From assembly GCA_024711325.1 (NCBI GenBank), contig JANJTC010000001.1:124001-188000 (forward strand): a stretch of DNA of 64,000 bases. The letters run 5' to 3'. The position numbers and the translations under genes are program-made. Origin of the DNA: Bacteriovoracaceae bacterium (lineage in GTDB: Bacteria > Bdellovibrionota > Bacteriovoracia > Bacteriovoracales > Bacteriovoracaceae). Shown here one piece after another: positions 16,013 to 25,062 of this stretch (positions are counted from its first letter, which is position 1; each line of letters starts with the position of its first letter). The notes beneath the pieces are model-generated. The model had not been told where the DNA came from, made no database searches, and worked only from the letters and a program-made list of their open reading frames with translations.

Positions 16013-16581
16013 ATATGATAAATGCGTTATTATTTACATTCCTTTTAGTCATTGGTGGCTGTGGTGGAGGGACTACGACTGGAAATCCAGTTACTCCTGT
16101 AGAGCTTAGAATGGAGGACAAGCAACCTTTTGCCTGGATCAAAAAGAGCTTGGATGCACTTATTCCTCCGGCCTATGCAGCTGTAGGGAATGTGAAATTT
16201 TGTTTTAAGCGCTTAAGGATGAAACCTGATTCTGCAACTGAAGGGAGCAATTTAGATCTCACATTAGGAGAAATGACAATTAATCCCGCTGGTACAAATC
16301 TCCTCACGATCTCAGTTCCTCCAGGAGTGTATCAAAGAATTGAATTTGATCTGGAAAGTGACTGTGACGGCACGGCAGGTAAACCTAGTGTTTCATTCAG
16401 CAATAATAATGGGAGCTTCTCAACCGTAGATCATACCACTATTAAGTTTAATGGTTTCTACGAAGTCAGTTCTGCCGGAACTTTAACTCTTGATATCGAT
16501 AAGCTCTTTGATGCTTTGGAGCTGGTAACGGCCGATAGTCAAATCAAAACCGGACTGGAAGCTGCACCTGGGGACTTTTAA
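16009..16581 (+). CDS. Lipoprotein, paralogue B of the cassette
   Basis: A 190-residue lipoprotein; the signal ends IGGC, followed by GGGTTTGNPV, a linker often seen after the lipobox in Bdellovibrionota lipoproteins. The mature domain repeats the landmarks of the 14618 lipoprotein: AYAAVGNVKFCFKRLRMK, LTLGEMTI, YQRIEFDLES, TIKFNGFY. Its ATG overlaps the regulator stop, so translation is coupled. It faces the convergent L16 hydroxylase gene. Confidence 0.8.
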   Translation: MNMINALLFTFLLVIGGCGGGTTTGNPVTPVELRMEDKQPFAWIKKSLDALIPPAYAAVGNVKFCFKRLRMKPDSATEGSNLDLTLGEMTINPAGTNLLTISVPPGVYQRIEFDLESDCDGTAGKPSVSFSNNNGSFSTVDHTTIKFNGFYEVSSAGTLTLDIDKLFDALELVTADSQIKTGLEAAPGDF

Positions 16582-16583
16582 TT

Positions 16584-17726
16584 TTATTCATTCTCTCGAT
16601 AGAAAAGACCCATGCTGAAACCTTTTATGAAGATCTCTTGTAGAGCGATGATCTTTAAATCTTCAGGCCTGATCTTAAAAGACTCTAACGGTGATCTTTC
16701 AAAATAGCCGCATATAATCTCGTACTCAGTGGTATTTAATAAGAACATATTTTGATTGATCGAAATTCGGTACTGGCCTTTACTCATTTTTATTGAGGCC
16801 AGTCGTGCCCAGGCATCTCGCTTTAACCGGGTCTTTTTAAGAATTTTTAAAATTTCTTTATCACTTAGCTCCTCTTCAGAATAAGATTCGTTTTTAGGTC
16901 TGGTGAGAAACTTCTGGAGAGAGTATTCGAATTTTTTCCGATCAGAGAATAGGGTTGTGATATCTTGAAAAATATCGTCCCTGACTTTCTTGGAGATTAA
17001 AAAAGGATCTGCCGATACGGCCTTGCGGTCGACGGAATAACTTTCCTTTTTAAGTTCCGTCATTAAATCCATGGTGAAATTAACTAACAATTCATTATAG
17101 CGAACTGATTTAAGTCCAAGAGAGTAAGAGATACTGTCTTCCAGGCTGATTCCATGATGGGCAACATTGGGAGGAATATAAATCATGTCACCAGGTTCTA
17201 GGATCCATTCAATCTCTGGATTAAACTGCTTTAGCAGTCTGATGTTCAAGTCAGGCCAATATCCACGTTTGGGATTTTCTTCTAAAAGCCAGTGTCTTTT
17301 TCCCTTACCTTGGATGATAAAAACAGAATAATCATCTATGTGAGCTCCTACGGAAGCTCCCTTATTAGATACGGTGGCCATGATGTCATCAAAGTTCCAC
17401 TGAGGCAGAAAGTCGATTCTTTTTTTTAATTGCTGAAAATCTTCATTCACTGTTTCGAGATTGTGACAAATGAGTGTCCAAAGGGCCTTCTGGTTAAAAT
17501 CGCTCTTTTTGAAAGGACCTTCTTTTGCTTGCCAGGGATAATCGCCACCTGTCTCTATGACCATGCGAGTTTCATAATCATCTTCAAGTGCTAGTTCTAA
17601 GAAATCCTTGGTAGTGCCGAGGTCTTTGATCTCGGGCAATGCCTGTTTGAATAAACATGGCCTTTTATTCCAGTAGTGCTTTAGGAAAAAGTCTTTAGTC
17701 ATTCCGTTAAAAAATAAATTCGTCAT
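16584..17726 (-). CDS. roxA: Ribosomal protein uL16 3-hydroxylase (JmjC/cupin, RoxA/YcfD type)
   Basis: A 380-residue 2-oxoglutarate/Fe(II) dioxygenase of the YcfD/RoxA group. The iron triad is visible: His129 and Asp131 in GAHIDDYSVF and His190 in IPPNVAHHGISL, with QGKGKRHW supplying the co-substrate-binding Lys/Arg region. Length and the C-terminal winged-helix-like part agree with the E. coli enzyme (373 residues), which hydroxylates an Arg of ribosomal protein L16. It is cytoplasmic. Family membership is firm; the exact substrate is inferred. Confidence 0.88.
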   Translation of the reverse strand: MTNLFFNGMTKDFFLKHYWNKRPCLFKQALPEIKDLGTTKDFLELALEDDYETRMVIETGGDYPWQAKEGPFKKSDFNQKALWTLICHNLETVNEDFQQLKKRIDFLPQWNFDDIMATVSNKGASVGAHIDDYSVFIIQGKGKRHWLLEENPKRGYWPDLNIRLLKQFNPEIEWILEPGDMIYIPPNVAHHGISLEDSISYSLGLKSVRYNELLVNFTMDLMTELKKESYSVDRKAVSADPFLISKKVRDDIFQDITTLFSDRKKFEYSLQKFLTRPKNESYSEEELSDKEILKILKKTRLKRDAWARLASIKMSKGQYRISINQNMFLLNTTEYEIICGYFERSPLESFKIRPEDLKIIALQEIFIKGFSMGLFYRENE

Positions 17727-17857
17727 TCCTACTTATAGCTTAAAGTCTTCGGATGAAAAAGCAGTGGCGTAAGTGATATTAGTCAGAAAAAATGCCTGTT
17801 TAAAGTGGAAGCTAGAAGCCCTATGAAAAGGACTTCCAGCTTATGGCGTCTGTTTTA

Positions 17858-18487
17858 TTACTGTATGCTTGCAGATCCTTTTTCTTTTTTCTTTAAATAT
17901 TCATCCACTGCGCTCTTCTGAAGTTCTGATTCATTTACAATGGAGGAACTTATTTGTTCACACGATAAGAGAACCGGAAGAAGCTTGCGACCTCCATCAA
18001 TATCGGCCACATTGGCATGAATCCAACCATGAACTTTTCCGCTATACTCACCTGAAATGGCAAAGCGGTACTTTGAATTACCGTTTGAAAATTCAATATG
18101 GGTAGTATTTCCAGATTTAGAGATATGGTATCGGATGGATTCTTTGGTTTGAAACTCAACTAAATCTAATTCTTTTTCCTCATGGAGCTTAGTTGCCCGC
18201 TCATCTCCTTCAATAAGGTAAATGCTATTTTTATCCTGTTTACTGGTTCCTGGAAAAAGAACGACTTTATTTAAAGGTAGATTATCTTCGATAACCTGGC
18301 CGTCAGAAATTTCTTTGCTAAGGAGGAATTGTGATTCTCTAAGGTCCTTTTGCTTACAAAAAAGACCCACTCCTAAAGGACATTTAACTGTGTTTTCAGT
18401 AATCTTAATGTCACATTGGACATGTTGGTTGGCAAAAGCGGATATCGAAAATAAGGCAAGTGAGGCCGTGATAAATAAGTGTTTCAT
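17858..18487 (-). CDS. Secreted hypothetical protein
   Basis: A 209-residue protein with a signal peptide (cleavage near AFA-N, residue 19). The mature part is soluble with about four Cys (CDIK, CPLGVGLFC, LLSCEQ) and a charged, Lys-rich C-terminus. The predicted beta content and disulfides suggest a periplasmic or released protein. No family is recognised. Confidence 0.65.
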   Translation of the reverse strand: MKHLFITASLALFSISAFANQHVQCDIKITENTVKCPLGVGLFCKQKDLRESQFLLSKEISDGQVIEDNLPLNKVVLFPGTSKQDKNSIYLIEGDERATKLHEEKELDLVEFQTKESIRYHISKSGNTTHIEFSNGNSKYRFAISGEYSGKVHGWIHANVADIDGGRKLLPVLLSCEQISSSIVNESELQKSAVDEYLKKKEKGSASIQ

Positions 18488-18600
18488 TTGTTTCCCCTTG
18501 AATTACTTCTTATGAAGCAAGTCCTATGCCGACTTTTAAACGAGGAATCCAGCACTTTGAGGCCATAGGTCGTAAAGAAATTACCTCGGCCGTCTGGTTT

Positions 18601-19461
18601 TTAGACAGAGACCTTTTCCTTATTGGCCCCTAAAATACAAATGGCCACACATCCCGCGATGATCCAGGTGGGCCAAAAGACGTGTTCGCCTAGGAGCAGG
18701 ATTGAAGCGAGTAGTGTGAGAAATGGTTGCATCAATTGTACTAAGGCCATCTTTTCCATAGGTCCTTTTGCCAGGACTTTGAACCATAAAAACATACCAG
18801 TGGACTGGCTAATTAAGGCGAGATAACCCATGGAAATCCAGGCAGCAGAACTCCAATCAGACAGCACCACTTTTGAGTCGGGCAAATAAAATAAAGCAAA
18901 AGTCACAGTGATGGGGAGAGTGCAGAGTATGGCCCAAGTCATGACTCTCTTCCCCCCATAGCTTCTGCTTAGTCGTCCTCCTTCGACATACCCCAAGGCC
19001 GCCGAGAAAACTGCTAGAATTAGAAGGATGTCCCCCAAAAGAAGTTTGTTGATGCTCATTGAAAAAAAGAAGCCAAAACTCAGTAAAGTGCCTGCCAAGG
19101 CATAGGCCCAGAATTTATTCCCTGGTTTCGTGCCATCCCTTAATACTGAATAAGCTGCGGTGGCAATCGGCATGGCCGCTAAGGCCACTGCCGCATGACC
19201 TGAGGGAACTTCCCTCATAGCAAATGCAGTTAAGCTTGAAAAACCCAAGACTGATCCCAATGCGGTTGAGATGAGACCTATCCATGCTTTTCTGGGTGGA
19301 AGCCAGCCATCGATAAGGGCCACGACAAGGCAGATTAAACTCGCTCCCAATAAGCGGGTAAGAATTAAAAATTCGGGAGGAGCCTCCATCGCCGCAATCC
19401 TGGTAAATGGGACTGTTAAGCTAAAGAGAATAATGCAAAATACTGCGGCGAGGATATTCAT
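18601..19461 (-). CDS. EamA/DMT-family transporter
   Basis: A 286-residue inner-membrane protein with about ten hydrophobic segments arranged as two EamA repeats, each typical in length. Features include MREVPSGHAAVALAAMPI in the first half and GPMEKMALVQLMQPFLTL in the second. DMT exporters move amino acids or other metabolites. It is divergent from a MocR-type regulator 72 bases away, a common pairing in which the regulator controls the exporter, often in response to PLP or an amino acid. Confidence 0.88.
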   Translation of the reverse strand: MNILAAVFCIILFSLTVPFTRIAAMEAPPEFLILTRLLGASLICLVVALIDGWLPPRKAWIGLISTALGSVLGFSSLTAFAMREVPSGHAAVALAAMPIATAAYSVLRDGTKPGNKFWAYALAGTLLSFGFFFSMSINKLLLGDILLILAVFSAALGYVEGGRLSRSYGGKRVMTWAILCTLPITVTFALFYLPDSKVVLSDWSSAAWISMGYLALISQSTGMFLWFKVLAKGPMEKMALVQLMQPFLTLLASILLLGEHVFWPTWIIAGCVAICILGANKEKVSV

Positions 19462-19485
19462 GCTTTGATCTTAGGTGAGAACTCT

Positions 19486-19528
19486 TTTACAATACAGATA
19501 CAGATTTTATAAATTTAAACCAGTACAG
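19486..19528 (+). promoter_or_regulatory. mocR promoter with TACAG direct repeats
   Basis: TTTACA (19486-19491), a 16-base spacer, TATAAA (19508-19513). TACAG repeats lie at 19493-19497 and 19499-19503 inside the spacer and at 19524-19528 just past the expected start site. MocR regulators typically bind direct repeats between divergent genes, so these are candidate operators. Confidence 0.45.
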
Positions 19529-19533
19529 AGCAT

Positions 19534-20967
19534 GTGATGACTATTTATGAAGAATTGGCCAATTCCATTGAAGAACGAATCCGGAAGGGTTTGATACTTG
19601 CTGGACAAAAACTTCCGTCCGTCAGAGAACTTAGCCTGAAGGAAGAGGTGAGTGCCTCCTCCGTAGTTGAGGCCTATGAATTACTAAGAAGCAGGGGATT
19701 GATAGAATCTAGAAATCGATCTGGGTTCTATGTGTCTTTCATTCAAACTGCCCGGCTGGAAATTCCTAAGAAGAATGCTTCTTTTATACCCGCAACAAAT
19801 AATATTAATCCTGATGAACTAATCAAGGCCTTAAGACTAGCAACTTATAATCCTAAGATCTTCCCCTTTGGAGCAGCTTCCCCATTACCTGATTTTTTTC
19901 CCAATAAAGCAATGAACCGCACCATTCATAAAGTCTTAAGTGAGGAGCCAGGTCTAATAAGTGAGTACCGGTTTCCTCCTGGTTCACCGGAGTTAAGGGA
20001 TCAGATCGTTTCGAGATATAGAAAGTTTGGTGTGAAAGTGCCAGTGGAGTCGGTCGTCACTACATCTGGGGCCATCGAAGGAATAGGGCTTGCTTTAAAA
20101 GTTTTAACTAGGCCCGGTGATGTGGTTGGAATCGAGAGCCCATGCTACTTTGGGATCATTCAACTAGTTCGTTCTCTGGGGTTAAAGATTCTTGAGATTC
20201 CTATCGGAGCTGATGTTGGTTTGACTCCGTCCACTGTCCGTGGAGCAATTATAAAGTCGGCGGGAAAGCTTAAAGCTATAGTAACAGTTTCAAATTTTTC
20301 TAATCCTCTAGGCTCCTTGGTTCCAGATTCTGCCAAAGAAGAAATCGTCTCAATTGCAAGCAAAGAAAATATCGTTATTATCGAAGATGATATCTATGGG
20401 GATCTTTATTTCGAAGGAAGGAGACCCAAACCATATATTGCCTTTGATAAGAGTGATTCAGTTATTATGTGTGGTTCATTTGCAAAAACCATAAGCCCTG
20501 CTTTAAGAGTAGGCTATGTCTTCTCCAAAAAATATTCTTCTGAAATTGCCTTCCAAAAGTCGGCAAGCACTTCGGCCGTCTCGGCCTTAGGTGAAGATAC
20601 TCTGGCCTTATTTCTTTCAAGTGACACTTATGAAAAACATCTGCGATTACTAAGAACTTCTTATAAAACTCTAGTCGCCCAGTATTCGACGGCCATCTTA
20701 ACCAGTTTTCCTTCGGGAACCAAAATCAGTCAACCTCAAGGTGGATTTGTATTATGGGTTCAGTTGCCAAATGGAATTGATTCGAGGGATGTTCAGAGGA
20801 CAGCTCTCCAGCGATCAATTAGTGTTGCTCCTGGAACGATCTTTTCGGCCAGTGATAAAGATTATGTCAACTTTATGAGAATGAACTGTGCAATTCCTTG
20901 GTCAGGACAATCCCAGAAAGCGATAAATACTTTAAGTCTTATTGTTTCATCTTATCTTAATAAGTGA
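19534..20967 (+). CDS. MocR-type PLP-dependent transcription regulator (GntR + aminotransferase)
   Basis: A 477-residue protein. Residues about 1-70 form a GntR winged helix (LPSVRELSLKEEVSASSVVE). The remainder is a class I/II aminotransferase domain with YRFPPGSPELRDQI, the Asp-containing EDDIYGDLYF and the PLP Lys318 in GSFAKTISPALRVGY. Members sense PLP or an amino-acid adduct and control adjacent genes. The start may be GTG 19534 or ATG 19537. It is divergent from the DMT exporter, its likely target. Confidence 0.9.
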   Translation: MMTIYEELANSIEERIRKGLILAGQKLPSVRELSLKEEVSASSVVEAYELLRSRGLIESRNRSGFYVSFIQTARLEIPKKNASFIPATNNINPDELIKALRLATYNPKIFPFGAASPLPDFFPNKAMNRTIHKVLSEEPGLISEYRFPPGSPELRDQIVSRYRKFGVKVPVESVVTTSGAIEGIGLALKVLTRPGDVVGIESPCYFGIIQLVRSLGLKILEIPIGADVGLTPSTVRGAIIKSAGKLKAIVTVSNFSNPLGSLVPDSAKEEIVSIASKENIVIIEDDIYGDLYFEGRRPKPYIAFDKSDSVIMCGSFAKTISPALRVGYVFSKKYSSEIAFQKSASTSAVSALGEDTLALFLSSDTYEKHLRLLRTSYKTLVAQYSTAILTSFPSGTKISQPQGGFVLWVQLPNGIDSRDVQRTALQRSISVAPGTIFSASDKDYVNFMRMNCAIPWSGQSQKAINTLSLIVSSYLNK

Positions 20968-20974
20968 TGTGGGT

Positions 20975-21003
20975 TTGATTTTCTCGCAAAACCAGAACAT
21001 AAT
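20975..21003 (+). promoter_or_regulatory. sigma70-like promoter of pilin-like gene
   Basis: TTGATT (20975-20980), a 17-base spacer, CATAAT (20998-21003). The ATG begins 6 nt later with no Shine-Dalgarno, predicting a leaderless mRNA. Confidence 0.5.
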
Positions 21004-21009
21004 TAATAA

Positions 21010-21825
21010 ATGAAAAATCAGCAGGGATTCTCTATCGTAGAAATGTTAATTGTATTTGGACTTATGGGATTTGCGGCCCTGGCCTATGTGGCACTTCAGG
21101 AAAATGCAAACAAAGGTCAAAACCGGGTTGAAACTAAATACGACGAATTAGAAGTAAAACGCCTGATCACCTCTCATTTACTTGATTCCAGGGCCTGTCA
21201 GTATACTTTTGTCACTGATGAGCATGTCTTAGGTTCATCTGTGACAGTTATAAAAAATCAGGCGAATATAGCGACGCCTTACGCCGTTGATGCGGTAATC
21301 AATCAAAATGTTAAGATTGTTTCTATGAAAACAGAAAATAAATCACCGGCCTTAGGGGTTGCTGGCATCCATGATGTTGAACTAATCGTTCATCTTAAAA
21401 AACTCAAATCAGGAACAGGTGATATAAGTCTTCGTATCCCTTTAAAAGTAACAGTGGATTCCAATAATAAAGTTCTGGAATGCTTTTCGGACACACATGC
21501 TATTATTTCTACTGCTCATAAAAAAATCTGTGAAGACCTTGATGGCCATGTTGATCCGGTGTCTGGAAAATGTGTCGATGCCGGAATGCAGGCACCCAAG
21601 CATGAAGGATCTCATTATCAAACCTATCCGCTGAATTCTAAAAATATAGGAAAGTATAAAATTTGTGTGATGACGGGATACTCTTTCTGCGGCTGGAACA
21701 GTATGTGTCTCTTGACTCATGGACCATTTAAAGATGGAAAGGCCAGCTGGACGGTGTCGGCCATCTCTCAACCAGGGGGCGGTTGTGACCCTTCAGGTGC
21801 TGGTTGTCACTATGCTTGCTATTAA
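21010..21825 (+). CDS. Type IV pilin-like protein (prepilin signal)
   Basis: A 271-residue protein starting MKNQQG-FSIVEMLIVFGL, a class III prepilin signal: short basic leader, Gly before Phe, Glu at mature position 5, then a hydrophobic helix. Prepilin peptidase should cleave after Gly6. The body has a pseudopilin-like alpha/beta region to about residue 165. A Cys-rich C-terminal domain of about 90 residues follows, with about ten Cys including the end GCHYACY. No other pilus genes are adjacent, so it may be a minor pilin carrying a folded tip domain. Confidence 0.8.
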   Translation: MKNQQGFSIVEMLIVFGLMGFAALAYVALQENANKGQNRVETKYDELEVKRLITSHLLDSRACQYTFVTDEHVLGSSVTVIKNQANIATPYAVDAVINQNVKIVSMKTENKSPALGVAGIHDVELIVHLKKLKSGTGDISLRIPLKVTVDSNNKVLECFSDTHAIISTAHKKICEDLDGHVDPVSGKCVDAGMQAPKHEGSHYQTYPLNSKNIGKYKICVMTGYSFCGWNSMCLLTHGPFKDGKASWTVSAISQPGGGCDPSGAGCHYACY

Positions 21826-22370
21826 AGATTAACTCTCTGGCAGTTAAAGTTCACCTGAATGCTTGGCTCCCATTTTTTCTTAAAAATTAATGAAGGTTTC
21901 CTGTAGTAGGTTGATAGGTTTCCACGGCCAGTCTCGAGGTTTAAATTGATTTTAGCTTTATAATCCAATTCATTGGTTAAATTGGAGCCTTCCCGGTAAG
22001 TTTCCAGATAAAGGCCATTCCTGTTTTGAATGTAAGAAGTATCTTCGTTTTCCCCAACAAAGGCCAGGCCGGTATAGAAAACATCGAAAAATTTGTTGTT
22101 TATTCCATCGGCCTGTGAGTAAGGGTTATTGTATTGAGAAAGCGGAATCGACTTGTACTCAGCATGGGCATATCTTCGATTATCCAGATAGGGAACGCTC
22201 CCGATGCAAATTTCCATTCTATGGAGTTTCATTCTATTTAAGTCACTCTTAATTACAGAGCAGGCATATCCTTGATCTGCGGCCCAGCCTGATGAAAGGA
22301 ATTTTGAGCACTCATGGGCATGGGCAAAGCTGGATAGAAGAAAAAGGCATGTGAAGATTAATTTTTTCAT
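21822..22370 (-). CDS. Secreted hypothetical protein
   Basis: A 182-residue protein with a signal peptide (cleavage near AHA-H, residue 19) and a soluble mature part rich in Tyr and Asn with four Cys. No family is recognised. It is convergent with the pilin-like gene, overlapping it by 4 bases. Confidence 0.65.
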   Translation of the reverse strand: MKKLIFTCLFLLSSFAHAHECSKFLSSGWAADQGYACSVIKSDLNRMKLHRMEICIGSVPYLDNRRYAHAEYKSIPLSQYNNPYSQADGINNKFFDVFYTGLAFVGENEDTSYIQNRNGLYLETYREGSNLTNELDYKAKINLNLETGRGNLSTYYRKPSLIFKKKWEPSIQVNFNCQRVNL

Positions 22371-22423
22371 GATGAGAAGGGGTATACCTTAACTTTGAAA
22401 AAATAGGCGAAATGCTATATTTA

Positions 22424-23413
22424 TTACAGGATTTTTTCCAGAAATTGACAGTAAATCTCAAAAGAATACTCGCCATACCCGCCAGACATTACGTAGGCCT
22501 GAGGAATGTTTCTTTCATTCAGGAAGTTGTAAACCAGTAAGTCTCTCTCTAGCATTTTTTCCTGAGTTAAATTCAAAAGGCCAGAGCTTGGCAGTTGATC
22601 TTTTTCATAGGGATCACTGCCCTGGACAATGATGGCCAGGTCCGGCTTCATTTTGTCCAGAGATTCAAGCTTGACTAGGCCTGACTTTAACTTCTCGTTA
22701 TAGAGATGCTGTTCATCCTGAGCGATGCCAATTTCAACATCACTTTCAATGAACCAAGGATTTAAAACGCCATTTTTATCAAGCTTTGCCGAATCCAGAG
22801 GCCAGCCTTCTTGCATATGTATACTCAGGGTTTTAATTGAAGGATCATTTTGCGTCAGCTCCGCCGTACCATCGCCCTTGTGTGCATCAACATCTATGAT
22901 CCATATAAGTTTCGTTTGATGATGTTTTTGCAGCCAGCGAGCGGCAATAACAATGTCATTAAGGAGACAAAATCCACGGCCAGCAAAACTCATGGCGTGA
23001 TGATAGCCGCCACCCAAATAAAAACTTCTCCCTGATCTAAGAGCTTCCTGGGCAGTTGCAATGGTCCCCTTGGTCTGAAGGATGACTTTTTGAACTAAAT
23101 CTTCAAGTGAATAAGTGGCGTCCTTAGGATTATACCGATGGTATTCGCCCCGCTCATTAATAAGTTCGAAGGTATCGCTAACGGCTTTTTGAATTGCTTC
23201 TTTATCTCCAAAAAGTTTTCCCACATATTCTTTTGTATGCACTCGTTCCAGATCTTCCCGTTCTATTTTAAGCTCGGTGAAATCTCCATTGATGTTTAGT
23301 CCTTTTGATTTAATCAACTCACATATTTTATGGACTCGTTCGTCGGTTAAAGGAATCTGGATACCAAACAGTGGTAAATTAAGCAGTGCTTGAGAATTAT
23401 AAAAAAATTTCAT
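22424..23413 (-). CDS. Histone deacetylase/acetylpolyamine amidohydrolase family protein
   Basis: A 329-residue zinc amidohydrolase of the HDAC superfamily. GGGYHHAM carries the His-His dyad, GFCLLND follows, IDVDAHKGDGT supplies Asp and His ligands (the second His of the usual DxHHGxGT is Lys here), QGSDPYEKD supplies the last Asp, and SGGYGEYS holds the active-site Tyr. Bacterial members deacetylate acetyl-lysine, acetylpolyamines or small amides. The gene begins 8 bases after the stop of alr and is most likely in one operon with it. Confidence 0.87.
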   Translation of the reverse strand: MKFFYNSQALLNLPLFGIQIPLTDERVHKICELIKSKGLNINGDFTELKIEREDLERVHTKEYVGKLFGDKEAIQKAVSDTFELINERGEYHRYNPKDATYSLEDLVQKVILQTKGTIATAQEALRSGRSFYLGGGYHHAMSFAGRGFCLLNDIVIAARWLQKHHQTKLIWIIDVDAHKGDGTAELTQNDPSIKTLSIHMQEGWPLDSAKLDKNGVLNPWFIESDVEIGIAQDEQHLYNEKLKSGLVKLESLDKMKPDLAIIVQGSDPYEKDQLPSSGLLNLTQEKMLERDLLVYNFLNERNIPQAYVMSGGYGEYSFEIYCQFLEKIL

Positions 23414-23421
23414 AAGAATCC

Positions 23422-24570
23422 TTATTTAATAATTCGAGGAATATCCATAGGAAGGCGTGAGAGGAGTTCATAGTTTAGTTGATTGGAATAATCACTAAAG
23501 GAAGAAACACTTATTTCCTGATCGTCCTGCTGCCCGATGATGACGACCTCATCTCCAATCTGCACATCAGGAATAGTTGTGACATCCACAGTAATGGCGT
23601 TCATGTTAACTGTTCCGGCCACGGAAACTCTTTTTCCGCGAATCAGTACCCGCCCTTGGTTACTTAAAAGTCTGGAGAATCCGTCACAGTAGCCAACTGG
23701 AATTACGGCCATCTTTTTTGGTGACTCGGTCAAATAGGATGTTCCGTAACCCACATAAGCACCCATAGGAACATTTTTTAAGGACATCACCCGGCTTTTC
23801 CATGAAATAATTCTTTTTAATGGATTACTTTGATTAACTCTTTTAGCAATGTAATCAATAAAAGTTTCCTGACTAGGCCATAGGCCGTATTGCAGAATTC
23901 CTATTCGAACCAGATCATAACGGGATTTCTTCATCCGGATAGCCGCAGCTGAGCAGGAAGCATGGACTTCATAAGGACCTAAATCATGACCTCTGAAATA
24001 CTTCAAAGAGGATTCAAAGCTTTTTTGCTGATTTTTAATACGGTGATAATTATTGATACTTTCCGCCCCTGCAAAATGAGTGCAGATGCCTTTAATAATC
24101 AGATCCTGTGAATTGGACTGAATCTTACGGGTAATTTCATCATATTCTGTTTTCTCAAGCCCCAATCGGTTCATACCGGTTTCAAGTTCCAAATGCACCC
24201 GGGCCGCTTTATTCATTTTTTTGGCAGCTTTTATAGCAGCATCCAGATATTGGAGATGATGGATAAAAAACTCAATATTGTTCTCAATCGCCCATTCAAG
24301 TTGAGGGATATCAATATCACCCATAATGATGAGCCTGGAGTCCTCTAAAAGTGAGGCATGCACCTTCAATGCCTCAAAGGCATTAAAGACCGAAAAAATC
24401 CGCACACCTTCATTTTGAGCAATTTGCACAAACTGTTTATCCCCATGGCCATAGGCATTACCCTTGATGACTGAGCAGAACTTAGCTTTTTGAGCGACCT
24501 CTGAACGGAGGAATTTTAAATTTTGAGCATAAACTTTTGAGTCCAGCTCGATAAAGGAAGTTTCAAACAT
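23422..24570 (-). CDS. alr: Alanine racemase
   Basis: A 382-residue fold-III PLP enzyme. Lys36 in VIKGNAYGHG binds PLP, RLGL and the GICTHFAGAE region are typical, Tyr275 in AYVGYGTSY is the second catalytic base, and VNMNAITVDVT matches the C-terminal domain. It interconverts L- and D-alanine for peptidoglycan. TATACT lies 8 nt before the ATG, so the leader must be very short. The HDAC-like gene follows directly. Confidence 0.93.
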   Translation of the reverse strand: MFETSFIELDSKVYAQNLKFLRSEVAQKAKFCSVIKGNAYGHGDKQFVQIAQNEGVRIFSVFNAFEALKVHASLLEDSRLIIMGDIDIPQLEWAIENNIEFFIHHLQYLDAAIKAAKKMNKAARVHLELETGMNRLGLEKTEYDEITRKIQSNSQDLIIKGICTHFAGAESINNYHRIKNQQKSFESSLKYFRGHDLGPYEVHASCSAAAIRMKKSRYDLVRIGILQYGLWPSQETFIDYIAKRVNQSNPLKRIISWKSRVMSLKNVPMGAYVGYGTSYLTESPKKMAVIPVGYCDGFSRLLSNQGRVLIRGKRVSVAGTVNMNAITVDVTTIPDVQIGDEVVIIGQQDDQEISVSSFSDYSNQLNYELLSRLPMDIPRIIK

Positions 24571-24651
24571 CCTTAACAGTATAACAGAATTCGAGTGTCG
24601 TTTTTTATTTTATAAGCTATATTTTCCAAAAAATTGCCGTTTGGAGTTTCT

Positions 24652-25062
24652 ATGAAGTTTGCATTGATCGCTTTATCTTTAGTGTTGTCGGTAAGTGCTT
24701 TGGCCCAATCTATGTACACTTTTGACTGCGCTTCTGACTCAGGATATATCGCTGTAAAAATTGAAGCTGATAAATTTAACTCACAGTTGAGACAAGTGCC
24801 TGCTGAATTCGAAGTTCATTCGGATGCCGGCAGCGAAATCGTTCCCAATGCAAAAATTACAAATAGACTGCTAAATACGACGACTGGAATGTTCAAGCTT
24901 GGAATTTCTTTAGGGAGGGCAGGTTCAGCAGAAATGTCTGGAAATTATATTACTCAGAAGGGTTCTTTTGCTGTGAACACTAAAAGAACCAGAATTCCCT
25001 CAGTTCCTTCTGAATGTCGTTTCTCTGATGATTCCGAGTTGAGCGAGTTGCTTATTTTCTAA
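24652..25062 (+). CDS. Small secreted hypothetical protein
   Basis: The start is set at ATG 24652, preceded by GGAG, and begins a signal peptide cleaved near ALA-Q (residue 18). The mature part is about 118 residues, beta-rich, with two Cys (FDCAS, SECRF). No family is recognised. It converges with the next gene and overlaps it by 11 bases. Confidence 0.65.
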   Translation: MKFALIALSLVLSVSALAQSMYTFDCASDSGYIAVKIEADKFNSQLRQVPAEFEVHSDAGSEIVPNAKITNRLLNTTTGMFKLGISLGRAGSAEMSGNYITQKGSFAVNTKRTRIPSVPSECRFSDDSELSELLIF

